In this document: in pieces, positions 50,104 to 58,082 of the stretch | Position numbering within the stretch: the stretch's first letter is position 1 | How the letters are laid out: the number at the start of each line of letters is the position of its first letter | Assembly: GCF_016592575.1 (NCBI RefSeq) | Contig: NZ_AP017470.1 | Location: forward strand, 1,448,501-1,512,500 | Direction: 5' to 3' | From: Thermotomaculum hydrothermale | GTDB lineage: Bacteria; Acidobacteriota; Holophagae; Thermotomaculales; Thermotomaculaceae | DNA: 64,000 bases | Notes under the pieces: model-generated | What the model saw: the letters and a program-made list of their open reading frames with translations, nothing else | Databases searched by the model: none | Told to the model about the DNA's origin: nothing | Translations under genes and position numbers: made by a program

Positions 50104-50625
50104 TTAGTTTTCTTCTTTTTGTTTAGCAATCTGATTAAGCACAACAGGTAAATTCCTGTAAATACCCTGAAGGGCTGTAACCAACCCTTGAAGCGGGTAG
50201 TTGAGAAGATACATAAGTTTTGCAACAAGCTCTTCCTTGGATGGAAGGGTTGCAACTTCCTCAAACATTTCAGGAGTTAAAACAGTTTCTTCTAACACTC
50301 CACCTTTGAAAAAGAAGGTTTCTTTCTCTTTTGCAAATTCTGACAAAACTTTTGCAAGAGAAACAGGGTCTTCCTTTGTGTATGCAACCACAGTGTTTCT
50401 TACAAGGTTTTTAGTTGCCTCTTCAAACCTTGTCCCTTCAGTTGCTTTCTTTAGAAGCCTGTTTTTTATAACCCTGTAGGTTGCACCAGTTTCTTTTATC
50501 TTCATTCTCAAGGCGTTATCTTCGTTAACTGTAACACCTGAGAATTCAAAAAGATACAGGCAAACAGCGTCTTCCAGATCCTGCTTTAACTGATTTACAA
50601 ATTCTATTTTCTCTTTCTTAAACAC
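50104..50625 (-). CDS. rplJ: 50S ribosomal protein L10
   Basis: 173 residues beginning (GTG)FKKEKIEFVNQLKQDLEDA, with YLFEFSGVTVNEDNALRMKI and RVIKNRLLKKA. L10 anchors the L7/L12 stalk. GAGG lies 6 bases before the GTG and overlaps the rplA stop, so there is no room for the long L10-binding leader known from E. coli. Confidence 0.95.
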   Translation of the reverse strand: MFKKEKIEFVNQLKQDLEDAVCLYLFEFSGVTVNEDNALRMKIKETGATYRVIKNRLLKKATEGTRFEEATKNLVRNTVVAYTKEDPVSLAKVLSEFAKEKETFFFKGGVLEETVLTPEMFEEVATLPSKEELVAKLMYLLNYPLQGLVTALQGIYRNLPVVLNQIAKQKEEN

Positions 50626-50633
50626 GGTCCACC

Positions 50634-51326
50634 TCACTCAACACTGGCAGGGTCTATTTTAATTCCAGGCCCCATTGTTGTTGAAATATAAATTGAGTGG
50701 ATATATCTGCCCTTTGCCGAAGCGGGTTTTGCTTTGATTATAGCCTGAATATACGCCTTTGCGTTTTCAATTAACTGATTCTCTTCAAAAGACTTTTTAC
50801 CGATAGCATTGTGAACAATACCGGTTTTATCAACCTTGTACTCAATCCTACCAGCTTTCAACTCTTTCACAGCATTAGCCACATCAAAAGTGACAGTTCC
50901 CGCTTTCGGGTTAGGCATCAATCCCCTCGGACCCAAAATCCTACCAAGTTTACCGACATGTCTCATCATGTCAGGCGTTGCGATTAGAGCATCGAACTCC
51001 ATCCAGCCACCCTGGATCTTTTCAACAAGATCCTCGCCACCGACAATATCTGCTCCGGCTGCCTCTGCTTCCTTGTACTTATCACCGGAAGCGATAACAG
51101 CAACCTTAACTGATTTACCGGTGCCGTGGGGCAATACCAGAGTTCCCCTTACCATCTGGTCGGCATACTTAGGGTTTACACCCAGTCGCATATGAATTTC
51201 AAATGTTTCATCAAAATTTGCATATGCGACTTCTTTTGCCAACTTTATGGCTTCATCAAGGGGGTACTCTTTGTTAGGCTCGATCTTCTCTAACGCCTGA
51301 CGATACTTTTTACCCCTCTTAGCCAT
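50634..51326 (-). CDS. rplA: 50S ribosomal protein L1
   Basis: 230 residues: [39 protein letters not shown] and [21 protein letters not shown]1 forms the mobile stalk at the E site. GGAGGTG before the ATG. A weak hairpin sits in the 52 bases between rplK and rplA. Confidence 0.97.
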   Translation of the reverse strand: MAKRGKKYRQALEKIEPNKEYPLDEAIKLAKEVAYANFDETFEIHMRLGVNPKYADQMVRGTLVLPHGTGKSVKVAVIASGDKYKEAEAAGADIVGGEDLVEKIQGGWMEFDALIATPDMMRHVGKLGRILGPRGLMPNPKAGTVTFDVANAVKELKAGRIEYKVDKTGIVHNAIGKKSFEENQLIENAKAYIQAIIKAKPASAKGRYIHSIYISTTMGPGIKIDPASVE

Positions 51327-51378
51327 AGCACCTCCAATTAGTATCTACCACTTTAGCCCGTGGTCAGGCTTAATAAAG

Positions 51379-51804
51379 TTAATCCTCTATGGTAACACCC
51401 ATTGAACGGGCGGTACCTTCAACAATTCTCATTGCTGCCTCAATATCATTTGTATTAAGGTCAGGCAACTTAATCTGGGCAATCTCTCTCACCTTATCCC
51501 TCTTTAACTTACCAACCTTTACCTTATTAGGCTCAGACGAACCTTTTTCAATTCCTAACTCTTTCATAATAAGGTTGGCAACAGGAGGGGTTTTTGTGAT
51601 AAATGTAAAAGACCTATCCTGATAAACAGTTATAACTACAGGAATTACCATCCCCATCTGGTTCTGTGTTCTTGAGTTAAACTGCTTGCAGAAATCCATA
51701 ATATTAACACCATGCTGACCCAATGCAGGGCCGATAGGTGGTGAAGGATTAGCCTTTCCCGCCTCAATCTGTAATTTAATCTGTCCAATTACTTTCTTCG
51801 CCAT
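51379..51804 (-). CDS. rplK: 50S ribosomal protein L11
   Basis: 141 residues: [37 protein letters not shown] and the RNA-binding C-terminal domain. It is part of the GTPase centre and of the stringent response trigger. GAGAGG before the ATG. Confidence 0.97.
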   Translation of the reverse strand: MAKKVIGQIKLQIEAGKANPSPPIGPALGQHGVNIMDFCKQFNSRTQNQMGMVIPVVITVYQDRSFTFITKTPPVANLIMKELGIEKGSSEPNKVKVGKLKRDKVREIAQIKLPDLNTNDIEAAMRIVEGTARSMGVTIED

Positions 51805-51826
51805 TGTAAACCTCTCTATGTTCTAT

Positions 51827-52354
51827 TTATACTTTCTCTACCTTAAGAAAACCTAACTCAACAGGAGTTGATCTACCAAATATAGTAACCATAACCCTTA
51901 CAGTACCTTTATCAGCATTAACCTCTTCAACAGTACCAATAAAGTTTTTAAAGGGACCGTCAATAATTTTAACCTTATCGTTAGGCGCAAATTTAATTTC
52001 AGCCTTGGGTTTTTCCCTTGAAGTTTTAACCTGGCTGAGAATCTCTTCAACCTCTTCATCTGTTAAAGGTTTGGGCTTTTTACCGCCAACAAACCCTGTT
52101 ACCTTAGGAGTGTTCCTTACAAAGTGCCAGAGATGGTCATCCATCTCCATTTGAATTAAAATATACCCAGGAAAAAACTTCTTAACGCTCTCAACCTTTT
52201 TACCTTTTTTTACCTCAACTACCTTTTCGGTAGGGATCAAAATCTGGGTAATTTTATCTTCAAGGCCGAAAGCTTTAATTCTTTTTTCCAGCGTTTCCTT
52301 TACTCTGTTTTCATATCCCGAATAGGTGTGAATTATGTACCATTGTAACGCCAT
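51827..52354 (-). CDS. nusG: Transcription antitermination factor NusG
   Basis: 175 residues. NGN domain (WYIIHTYSGYENRVKETLEK, FPGYILIQMEMDDHLWHFVR) and a C-terminal KOW domain (DKVKIIDGPFKNFIGTVEEV). It couples RNA polymerase with the ribosome or Rho. Standard place between secE and rplK. Confidence 0.97.
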   Translation of the reverse strand: MALQWYIIHTYSGYENRVKETLEKRIKAFGLEDKITQILIPTEKVVEVKKGKKVESVKKFFPGYILIQMEMDDHLWHFVRNTPKVTGFVGGKKPKPLTDEEVEEILSQVKTSREKPKAEIKFAPNDKVKIIDGPFKNFIGTVEEVNADKGTVRVMVTIFGRSTPVELGFLKVEKV

Positions 52355-52371
52355 TACTTACTCCCCAAGGC

Positions 52372-52578
52372 TTAAGTGCCCAAAACTCTGTAGATATACT
52401 CAACAACGGTGGAAATCACCTTGTCGGAAGCATAAATTGCAGCCGAAAAAACAACTGTTAAAACAATGACAGCTATAGTTGTTGCAATAACATCATCCTT
52501 GGTCGGCCATGTAACCCTTTTCAACTCCTTCCAGGAATCTTTTAACCATTGAACAAAATTTGCTAACTTTTTTGCCAT
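52372..52578 (-). CDS. secE: Protein translocase subunit SecE
   Basis: 68 residues with the conserved amphipathic WLKDSWKELKRVTWPTKDDV followed by one membrane helix. It is the clamp of the SecY channel encoded elsewhere in this window. GAGGTGAGAA before the ATG. Confidence 0.96.
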   Translation of the reverse strand: MAKKLANFVQWLKDSWKELKRVTWPTKDDVIATTIAVIVLTVVFSAAIYASDKVISTVVEYIYRVLGT

Positions 52579-52594
52579 TTCTCACCTCTAAAAA

Positions 52595-52671
52595 TGGCAG
52601 GCCAGGAGGGATTCGAACCCCCAACCCTCGGATTTGGAGTCCGATGCTCTACCAATTAGAGCTACTGGCCT
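52595..52671 (-). tRNA. tRNA-Trp (CCA anticodon)
   Basis: Minus-strand cloverleaf: acceptor AGGCCAG/CTGGCCT, G73, encoded CCA, anticodon stem TCGGA/TCCGA with loop CTCCAAA (anticodon CCA). It lies between rpmG and secE, as in several bacterial lineages. Confidence 0.96.
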
Positions 52672-52683
52672 ACCTATACTTAT

Positions 52684-52836
52684 TTACGCTTTGGCTTCTT
52701 TGTGTACCGTGTGCTTTCTACAAAACCTGCAATATTTTTTCAACTCCAGCTTTCCAGTCATCTTCTTCTTATTCTTTGTAGTAGTGTAATTTTTCCTCTT
52801 ACACTCGGTGCACTGCAAACTAATGATATCTCTCAT
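52684..52836 (-). CDS. rpmG: 50S ribosomal protein L33 (zinc-type)
   Basis: 50 residues: [20 protein letters not shown] and [16 protein letters not shown], with C9-x2-C12 and C36-x2-C39, the zinc form of L33. ATG preceded by AGGTGGTAAA. It sits just after tuf copy 2. Confidence 0.95.
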   Translation of the reverse strand: MRDIISLQCTECKRKNYTTTKNKKKMTGKLELKKYCRFCRKHTVHKEAKA

Positions 52837-52847
52837 TTTACCACCTA

Positions 52848-54050
52848 TTACTCAATAATTTTTGTAACTGTTCCTGCTCCAACAGTTCTTCCACCTTCTC
52901 TGATTGCGAATCTTAAACCCTGCTCCATTGCAATCGGAGTGATGAGTTCTACCTTGATTGTCAGGTTGTCGCCAGGCATTACCACTTCTCTTCCATCTGG
53001 TAATTCTATTGTCCCTGTTACGTCTGTTGTCCTGAAGTAGAATTGTGGCCTGTAACCTGCTCTGAATGGTTTGTGTCTTCCACCTTCTTCTTTGGTGAGG
53101 ATGTATACTTCGCCTTCGAATTTGGTGTGCGGTGTGATTGTTCCAGGTTTTGCCACTACCTGTCCTCTTTCTACTTCTCTCTTGTCTGTTCCCCTGAGTA
53201 AGAGTCCTACGTTGTCTCCTGCTTCTCCTCTGTCAAGGATTTTTCTGAACATTTCTACGCCTGTTACTACTCTTTTGATTGTCGGCCTGATTCCTACGAT
53301 TTCTACTTCTTCACCTGTTGTGATTACGCCTCTTTCTATTCTTCCTGTTACAACTGTTCCTCTTCCGGAGATTGAGAATACGTCTTCTATTGGCATTAAG
53401 AATGGTTTGTCTACGTCTCTTTCTGGTAGTGGGATGAATTCGTCTACTGCGTCCATGAGTTCAAGGATTGGGCCGCAGTTTGGGCATTCTCTTTTTCCAC
53501 AGGAGCATTCAAGTGCTTTTAAGGCACTGCCTTTGATTACTGGTACTTCGTCTCCAGGGAATTGGTATTCGTTGAGAAGCTCTCTTACTTCCATTTCTAC
53601 TAATTCAATGAGTTCCGGGTCGTCTACCATGTCTACTTTGTTTAAGAATACTACTATGTATGGTACGTTAACTTGCCTTGCAAGTAGTATGTGTTCTCTT
53701 GTCTGGGGCATTGGACCGTCGTATGCTGATACAACTAAGATTGCCCCGTCCATCTGTGCTGCACCGGTGATCATGTTTTTTACGTAGTCTGCGTGGCCAG
53801 GGCAGTCAACGTGTGCATAGTGCCTTTTTTCTGTTTCGTATTCTACATGCGCAGTGTTGATGGTGATTCCTCTTGCCTTTTCTTCTGGCGCGTTGTCAAT
53901 TTCATCAAATGACTTGGGCTGTACTGTTCCCAAATAGTTAGCAAGCACATTGGTGATTGCCGCTGTCAGGGTTGTTTTTCCGTGGTCAACGTGACCAATT
54001 GTTCCTATGTTTACGTGCGGTTTCGTTCTTTCAAATTTTTCCTTTGCCAT
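52848..54050 (-). CDS. tuf: Elongation factor Tu, copy 2
   Basis: 400 residues, identical in protein sequence to copy 1, including [14 protein letters not shown] and the four-cysteine cluster at 182-192. I see about six silent base differences over 1.2 kb, and the identity stops at the gene ends. It occupies the tufB position (tRNA-Tyr, Gly, Thr, tuf, rpmG, tRNA-Trp, secE, nusG). AAAGGAGAG precedes the ATG. Confidence 0.98.
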   Translation of the reverse strand: MAKEKFERTKPHVNIGTIGHVDHGKTTLTAAITNVLANYLGTVQPKSFDEIDNAPEEKARGITINTAHVEYETEKRHYAHVDCPGHADYVKNMITGAAQMDGAILVVSAYDGPMPQTREHILLARQVNVPYIVVFLNKVDMVDDPELIELVEMEVRELLNEYQFPGDEVPVIKGSALKALECSCGKRECPNCGPILELMDAVDEFIPLPERDVDKPFLMPIEDVFSISGRGTVVTGRIERGVITTGEEVEIVGIRPTIKRVVTGVEMFRKILDRGEAGDNVGLLLRGTDKREVERGQVVAKPGTITPHTKFEGEVYILTKEEGGRHKPFRAGYRPQFYFRTTDVTGTIELPDGREVVMPGDNLTIKVELITPIAMEQGLRFAIREGGRTVGAGTVTKIIE

Positions 54051-54079
54051 AAATCTCTCCTTTAAAAGATTTTATTTAC

Positions 54080-54155
<76 letters not shown>

Positions 54156-54195
54156 ATTTTTTCATTTCCAGATTCAAAAAAATAAAAAAATACAA

Positions 54196-54272
54196 TGGAG
54201 CGGGTGATGGGATTCGAACCCACGACCCTCAGCTTGGAAGGCTGATGCTCTAGCCAGCTGAGCTACACCCGC
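54196..54272 (-). tRNA. tRNA-Gly (TCC anticodon)
   Basis: Acceptor GCGGGTG/CACCCGC, T73, encoded CCA, anticodon stem TCAGC/GCTGA with loop CTTCCAA (TCC). Between tRNA-Tyr and tRNA-Thr. Confidence 0.96.
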
Positions 54273-54284
54273 AACCAAAAAAAA

Positions 54285-54370
54285 TGGTGGGGAGAGGAGG
54301 ATTCGAACCTCCGAAGCCTTACGGCAACAGATTTACAGTCTGTCCCCTTTGACCGCTCGGGAATCTCCCC
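54285..54370 (-). tRNA. tRNA-Tyr (GTA anticodon)
   Basis: 86 nt with a long variable arm (TGCCGTAAGGCTT). Acceptor GGGGAGA/TCTCCCC, A73, encoded CCA, anticodon stem ACAGA/TCTGT with loop CTGTAAA (GTA). First gene of the tRNA-tuf unit. Confidence 0.96.
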
Positions 54371-54381
54371 ACTTTTTATTA

Positions 54382-54434
54382 CCGCGTTTCAGACGCGGCA
54401 GAAAAAATATTAACATAAAATTCGTAAATTGCAA
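54382..54434 (-). promoter_or_regulatory. Promoter and leader hairpin of the tRNA-tuf-secE unit
   Basis: Minus strand: -35 TTGCAA (54429-54434), 16-bp spacer, -10 TAATAT (54407-54412). Downstream, CCGCGT and ACGCGG form a 6-bp stem with a 5-base loop (54382-54398) just before tRNA-Tyr. There is no T-run, so the hairpin is not a terminator; it may help processing of the tRNA 5' end. Confidence 0.55.
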
Positions 54435-54493
54435 CAAAATTTTTTATAAAAAATAGAATTTTTTTTAACAGCCAACAATAGCAAAAAAATACT

Positions 54494-55117
54494 TTATATT
54501 CTGTAAATACAGGGGGATTGCCCACAGTGGTTGCACCTCTTTTTAAACTCATGGTGTTCTACCTGTAAATCTCCCCACTCAACAAAAAATATAACTGTTT
54601 TTTTTGGGGAAAGAGAAAAATTTTCCCTAACTTTAACCCCTATTTTATCAAGGTAAAGGTACTCCGCTATCCTTTTATTCTCAATTAAAGGCACTCGCCC
54701 TATACCCGGGCTTTTCCTGAAGCTCTGTTTTTCACCCTCAGATTTTGAGGAGCATATTAGAAAATTAACATAATCAACTATCTTTTCCACAAGAGCATTT
54801 GCAGAGTTTTCAAGCAAATACCTGAAATAATCCATCCCCTTTTTAGAATAATATTCAAAGGCAGAATCTATATCAGAGCCTAAAGTAACACATGCAAGGG
54901 AAAGCCTTTTTAATGGGAATGGTGGTTTATATTCCTCAAATTCAAAAAAGTCAAGGTCTGCATCAAGGTTGTAAACATAGGCTACAGAAGACAATTGCAT
55001 TACCTCTTCTATAGCCCTTTCAATATCAACCTTTTGCTTACTGTCCAGATTTTCAGGTTTTACCTTAATCCAGGGCAAAACCTCTGCCACAGAAAGGGAT
55101 AAATCAAGTTCAATCAA
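54494..55117 (-). CDS. Corrinoid/methionine synthase activation-domain-like protein
   Basis: 207 residues. The middle has FRKSPGIGRVPLIEN, close to the RxSPGYG motif by which the MetH reactivation domain binds S-adenosylmethionine, then DKIGVKV, SLSPKKTV, and a C-terminal RCNHCGQSPCIYR with C195, C198 and C203. Stand-alone proteins of this kind occur in bacteria whose methionine synthase lacks the fused domain. It may reactivate a cobalamin enzyme encoded elsewhere. TTG start with AAGGTG 7 bases upstream; one base after tyrS. The assignment is from motif resemblance only. Confidence 0.6.
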   Translation of the reverse strand: MIELDLSLSVAEVLPWIKVKPENLDSKQKVDIERAIEEVMQLSSVAYVYNLDADLDFFEFEEYKPPFPLKRLSLACVTLGSDIDSAFEYYSKKGMDYFRYLLENSANALVEKIVDYVNFLICSSKSEGEKQSFRKSPGIGRVPLIENKRIAEYLYLDKIGVKVRENFSLSPKKTVIFFVEWGDLQVEHHEFKKRCNHCGQSPCIYRI

Positions 55118-55118
55118 T

Positions 55119-56333
55119 TTAATTCACCTTAACCTTAGCAAATCTCCTTTTCCCTACCTTAATTATATACTCTCCCTCAGAAGGATTAAAAACAAAAGAT
55201 GGGTCGCTTACCTTTTCACCATTTATGGAAACTCCGCCCTGTTTTATTAGCCTCTTTGCCTCAGATGCTGATGAGGCAAGTCCATTGTCTGCAAGAAACC
55301 TTGCAAAGGGGTATTCTCCCTTGTCTATATTTATTTCAGGCATATCGTCAGGCAACTGTTTTTTAGCAAAAACCCTTTCAAATTCCTCTTCAGCTTTATC
55401 TGCATCCTCTTTTGAATGGAAGTCACTTATTATCATTTTAGCAAGTTGTTTTTTAACATCTTTAGGATGCCTTTTTCCCTCTTTAACATCTTTTTTCAAC
55501 TGCTCTATCTCTTTCAAAGTCATATCTGTAAGCAATTCATAATACTTAAACATTAAATCGTCTGAAATAGACATTAATTTACCAAACATCTCTTTAGGTG
55601 GCTCATTTATTCCAACATAATTGCCAAGGGATTTACTCATCTTCTCAATACCGTCAAGCCCCTCTAATATAGGCATTGTCATAACAACCTGGGGTTCCAA
55701 CCCGTATTCCCTCATTAAATCCCTTCCAACAAGAAGGTTAAAAGTCTGGTCTGTTCCCCCCAATTCTACATCGCACTTTAATGCAACAGAATCGTAACCC
55801 TGACAGAGTGGATAGAGAAGTTCATGAAGGGCAATAGGCCTGTTTTCTTTTAACCTATTTGAAAAATCATCCCTCTCCAGAATTCTTGCCACAGTGTACT
55901 TTGAAGCAAGCCTGATAAAGCCTTCGCTTCCTAACTCCCCAAGCCATTTGCTGTTAAACTCTATAATTGTTTTTTCAGGGTCTAAAATCTTGTATATTTG
56001 CTTTTTATAGGTTTCGGCATTTTTTAATACCTCTTCTTTGGTTAACTGTTTCCTTGTTTTAGATTTCCCGGAAGGGTCTCCAATCATTCCGGTAAAATCT
56101 CCTATAAGAAAAACAACCTCATGTCCCAAATCCTGAAAGTGTTTCATCTTCCTTATAATAACAGTGTGCCCTAAATGTAAATCAGGTGCAGTCGGGTCAA
56201 AACCCACCTTTACCCTCAGTTTTTTACCGCTTTCCAATTTTTTCTTTAAATCTTCCCTCTGGATACAGTCAACAGCACCTTTTGTAAGGTAATCAAGTTG
56301 TTCCTCAATTGTCATGTCTTTTACATTCACCAT
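55119..56333 (-). CDS. tyrS: Tyrosyl-tRNA synthetase
   Basis: 404 residues of class I aminoacyl-tRNA synthetase: [20 protein letters not shown] (HIGH-type), [28 protein letters not shown], and a C-terminal S4 domain ([12 protein letters not shown]). It charges tRNA-Tyr, the gene for which is about 750 bases downstream. GGAGA precedes the ATG. Confidence 0.96.
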   Translation of the reverse strand: MVNVKDMTIEEQLDYLTKGAVDCIQREDLKKKLESGKKLRVKVGFDPTAPDLHLGHTVIIRKMKHFQDLGHEVVFLIGDFTGMIGDPSGKSKTRKQLTKEEVLKNAETYKKQIYKILDPEKTIIEFNSKWLGELGSEGFIRLASKYTVARILERDDFSNRLKENRPIALHELLYPLCQGYDSVALKCDVELGGTDQTFNLLVGRDLMREYGLEPQVVMTMPILEGLDGIEKMSKSLGNYVGINEPPKEMFGKLMSISDDLMFKYYELLTDMTLKEIEQLKKDVKEGKRHPKDVKKQLAKMIISDFHSKEDADKAEEEFERVFAKKQLPDDMPEINIDKGEYPFARFLADNGLASSASEAKRLIKQGGVSINGEKVSDPSFVFNPSEGEYIIKVGKRRFAKVKVN

Positions 56334-56334
56334 A

Positions 56335-56952
56335 TTATTCTCCCTCTATATAAACTTTATTGTTTTTAATTTCTATTTTGTTTTCTGCAAAAAGGTTAAT
56401 CGCATAAGGATAAAGCTCGCACTCAGCCTCAAAAACCCTATTTGCTATACTTTCCGGTGTGTCTTTTGCAAACACAGGTACGCACCTTTGTGCAATTATC
56501 AAACCTTTATCGTATTCATCATTTACAAAATGGACAGTGCAACCTGTAACCTTTACCCCGCTTTCCCATACCGCTTTATGCACCTTCATACCGTAAAACC
56601 CCTTACCGCAAAACATTGGAATTAGTGCCGGGTGAATATTTATAACCCTGTTTTCATAACCTTGAGGGATATAGTACATCTTTAAAAACCCGGCAAGGAC
56701 AATTAAATCAGGGTTAAATTCAAGTATAAATTTGTTTATTGCTTCGCTTAACTCTCTATGATTTTTTATGTCAAAACCCTTTGCAGGAATACCGTAATCT
56801 ATAGCCTTTTTTAACCCCAAAGCAGTAGTTTTGCTTGAAGCAACACAAACAATTTCAGCCTTTAATTTTCCTTCTTCTATTTTTTTTACAAAATTATCAA
56901 GTGTCCTTCCTGTACCAGAAAGGAGAACAGCTATCTTGATTCTCTTATCCAT
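56335..56952 (-). CDS. purN: Phosphoribosylglycinamide formyltransferase
   Basis: 205 residues: [48 protein letters not shown] and the [20 protein letters not shown] motif with catalytic Asn, His and Asp. It formylates GAR with 10-formyl-THF in purine synthesis. The ATG overlaps the purM stop by one base. Confidence 0.95.
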   Translation of the reverse strand: MDKRIKIAVLLSGTGRTLDNFVKKIEEGKLKAEIVCVASSKTTALGLKKAIDYGIPAKGFDIKNHRELSEAINKFILEFNPDLIVLAGFLKMYYIPQGYENRVINIHPALIPMFCGKGFYGMKVHKAVWESGVKVTGCTVHFVNDEYDKGLIIAQRCVPVFAKDTPESIANRVFEAECELYPYAINLFAENKIEIKNNKVYIEGE

Positions 56953-57977
56953 TATATTAAAACCACCTTTTTAAATCCACTTTCTATCACACCTATTTCA
57001 AAAACCTCTTCCTTAACAAGAGAGTAAAATTTTTCAATATTTTCAGGTGACACAATGCAAACCATTCCTATTCCCATATTAAAAACCCTGTAAGCCTCTT
57101 TTTTAGATACATTGCCATTCTCAACAAGGAAATTAAAAACAGGAAGAACAGGCACTCTATCTTTTTTAATAATTGCATCGCAATTATCAGGTAGTACCCT
57201 TGGGATATTGTCAAGGAAGCCACCGCCTGTTATGTGAGCCATGCCGTTAACAATACCCTCTTCCACCGCTTCTTTCAGTATTGGGTAATAACTTTTATGC
57301 ACCTTTAACAACTCTTCCCCTACTGTGCAACCTAAATCTTCAACATAATCGTCTACTTTTAATTTTAAATCTTCAAATATAATCTTTCTGGCAAGGGAAT
57401 AACCGTTTGTGTGTAGCCCTGTTGATTTAAATCCCAAAATCAAATCACCAGGTTTAATGTTTTCACCTGTTATAACCTTATCTTTTTCAACAATCCCTGT
57501 AATAAAGCCTGCGATATCATACTCCCCTTCAGAATAAAAACCTGGCATTTCAGCCATTTCTCCACCTATAAGGGACATTTCATTGTTTTTACATCCCCTT
57601 GCAAGCCCTGAAACAATATCTTCTATAACTCCTGCTTTCAACTTCCCAGTTGCTATGTAATCTAAAAAGTAAAGTGGTTTAGCACCCTGCACAAAAATGT
57701 CGTTTACACAGTGATTGACAAGGTCTTCACCAACAGTATCGTGAATTCCTGTCATGAATGCTACCTTTAACTTTGTACCAACTCCGTCACAACTTGAAAC
57801 AAGAACAGGGTTGGTGTAACCTTCTGGAATTTGAAAAAGGGTACCAAAAGAACCTATACCAGTCAGAACATTAGAAGTAAAAGTTGATGCGACAATTTTT
57901 TTTATCCTTGATATAGCTTTATCTTGCTCGTCGATATTTACCCCTGCCTCTTTATATTTTGAGTTTTCGTTTGTCAT
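56952..57977 (-). CDS. purM: Phosphoribosylformylglycinamidine cyclo-ligase (AIR synthetase)
   Basis: 341 residues: KYKEAGVNIDEQDKAISRIK, VSSCDGVGTKLKVAFMTGIH, GGEMAEMPGFYSEGEYDIAG and GMAHITGGGFLDNIPRVLP are PurM signatures. It closes the imidazole ring in purine synthesis, the reaction two steps after PurN. I start at MTNENS, with GGAG 6 bases before it; an ATG four codons earlier overlaps the ribosome site. Confidence 0.95.
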   Translation of the reverse strand: MTNENSKYKEAGVNIDEQDKAISRIKKIVASTFTSNVLTGIGSFGTLFQIPEGYTNPVLVSSCDGVGTKLKVAFMTGIHDTVGEDLVNHCVNDIFVQGAKPLYFLDYIATGKLKAGVIEDIVSGLARGCKNNEMSLIGGEMAEMPGFYSEGEYDIAGFITGIVEKDKVITGENIKPGDLILGFKSTGLHTNGYSLARKIIFEDLKLKVDDYVEDLGCTVGEELLKVHKSYYPILKEAVEEGIVNGMAHITGGGFLDNIPRVLPDNCDAIIKKDRVPVLPVFNFLVENGNVSKKEAYRVFNMGIGMVCIVSPENIEKFYSLVKEEVFEIGVIESGFKKVVLI

Positions 57978-58005
57978 ACCCTTCTCCATAAAACTTGATA
58001 AAAGA

Positions 58006-58034
58006 ATTATCCTAACATAGCCTTAAATTGTCAA
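58006..58034 (-). promoter_or_regulatory. Promoter of purM-purN-tyrS operon
   Basis: Minus strand: -35 TTGACA (perfect), 17-bp spacer, -10 GATAAT. The start would fall about 20 bases before the purM ATG. No PurR-like palindrome or purine riboswitch is visible in this short leader. Confidence 0.8.
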
Positions 58035-58069
58035 TATAAATCAAAATAGAGAAAAAAGTGATTATGCTC

Positions 58070-58075
58070 TATAAT
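58070..58075 (+). promoter_or_regulatory. -10 box directly before the sensor kinase ATG
   Basis: TATAAT ends 7 bases before the ATG, and no Shine-Dalgarno sequence is present. The -35 position is poor. If used, the message would be leaderless. Confidence 0.4.
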
Positions 58076-58082
58076 GTAAATT

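Noticed and set aside
51347-51364. ACCAC/GTGGT hairpin between rplK and rplA as an L1 operator
   Set aside because: Only 5 bp with an 8-base loop; I could not match it with confidence to the known L1-binding fold.
54382-54398. CCGCGT/ACGCGG hairpin as a terminator
   Set aside because: No T-run on either strand; it lies between the promoter and tRNA-Tyr, so it is described as a leader hairpin.
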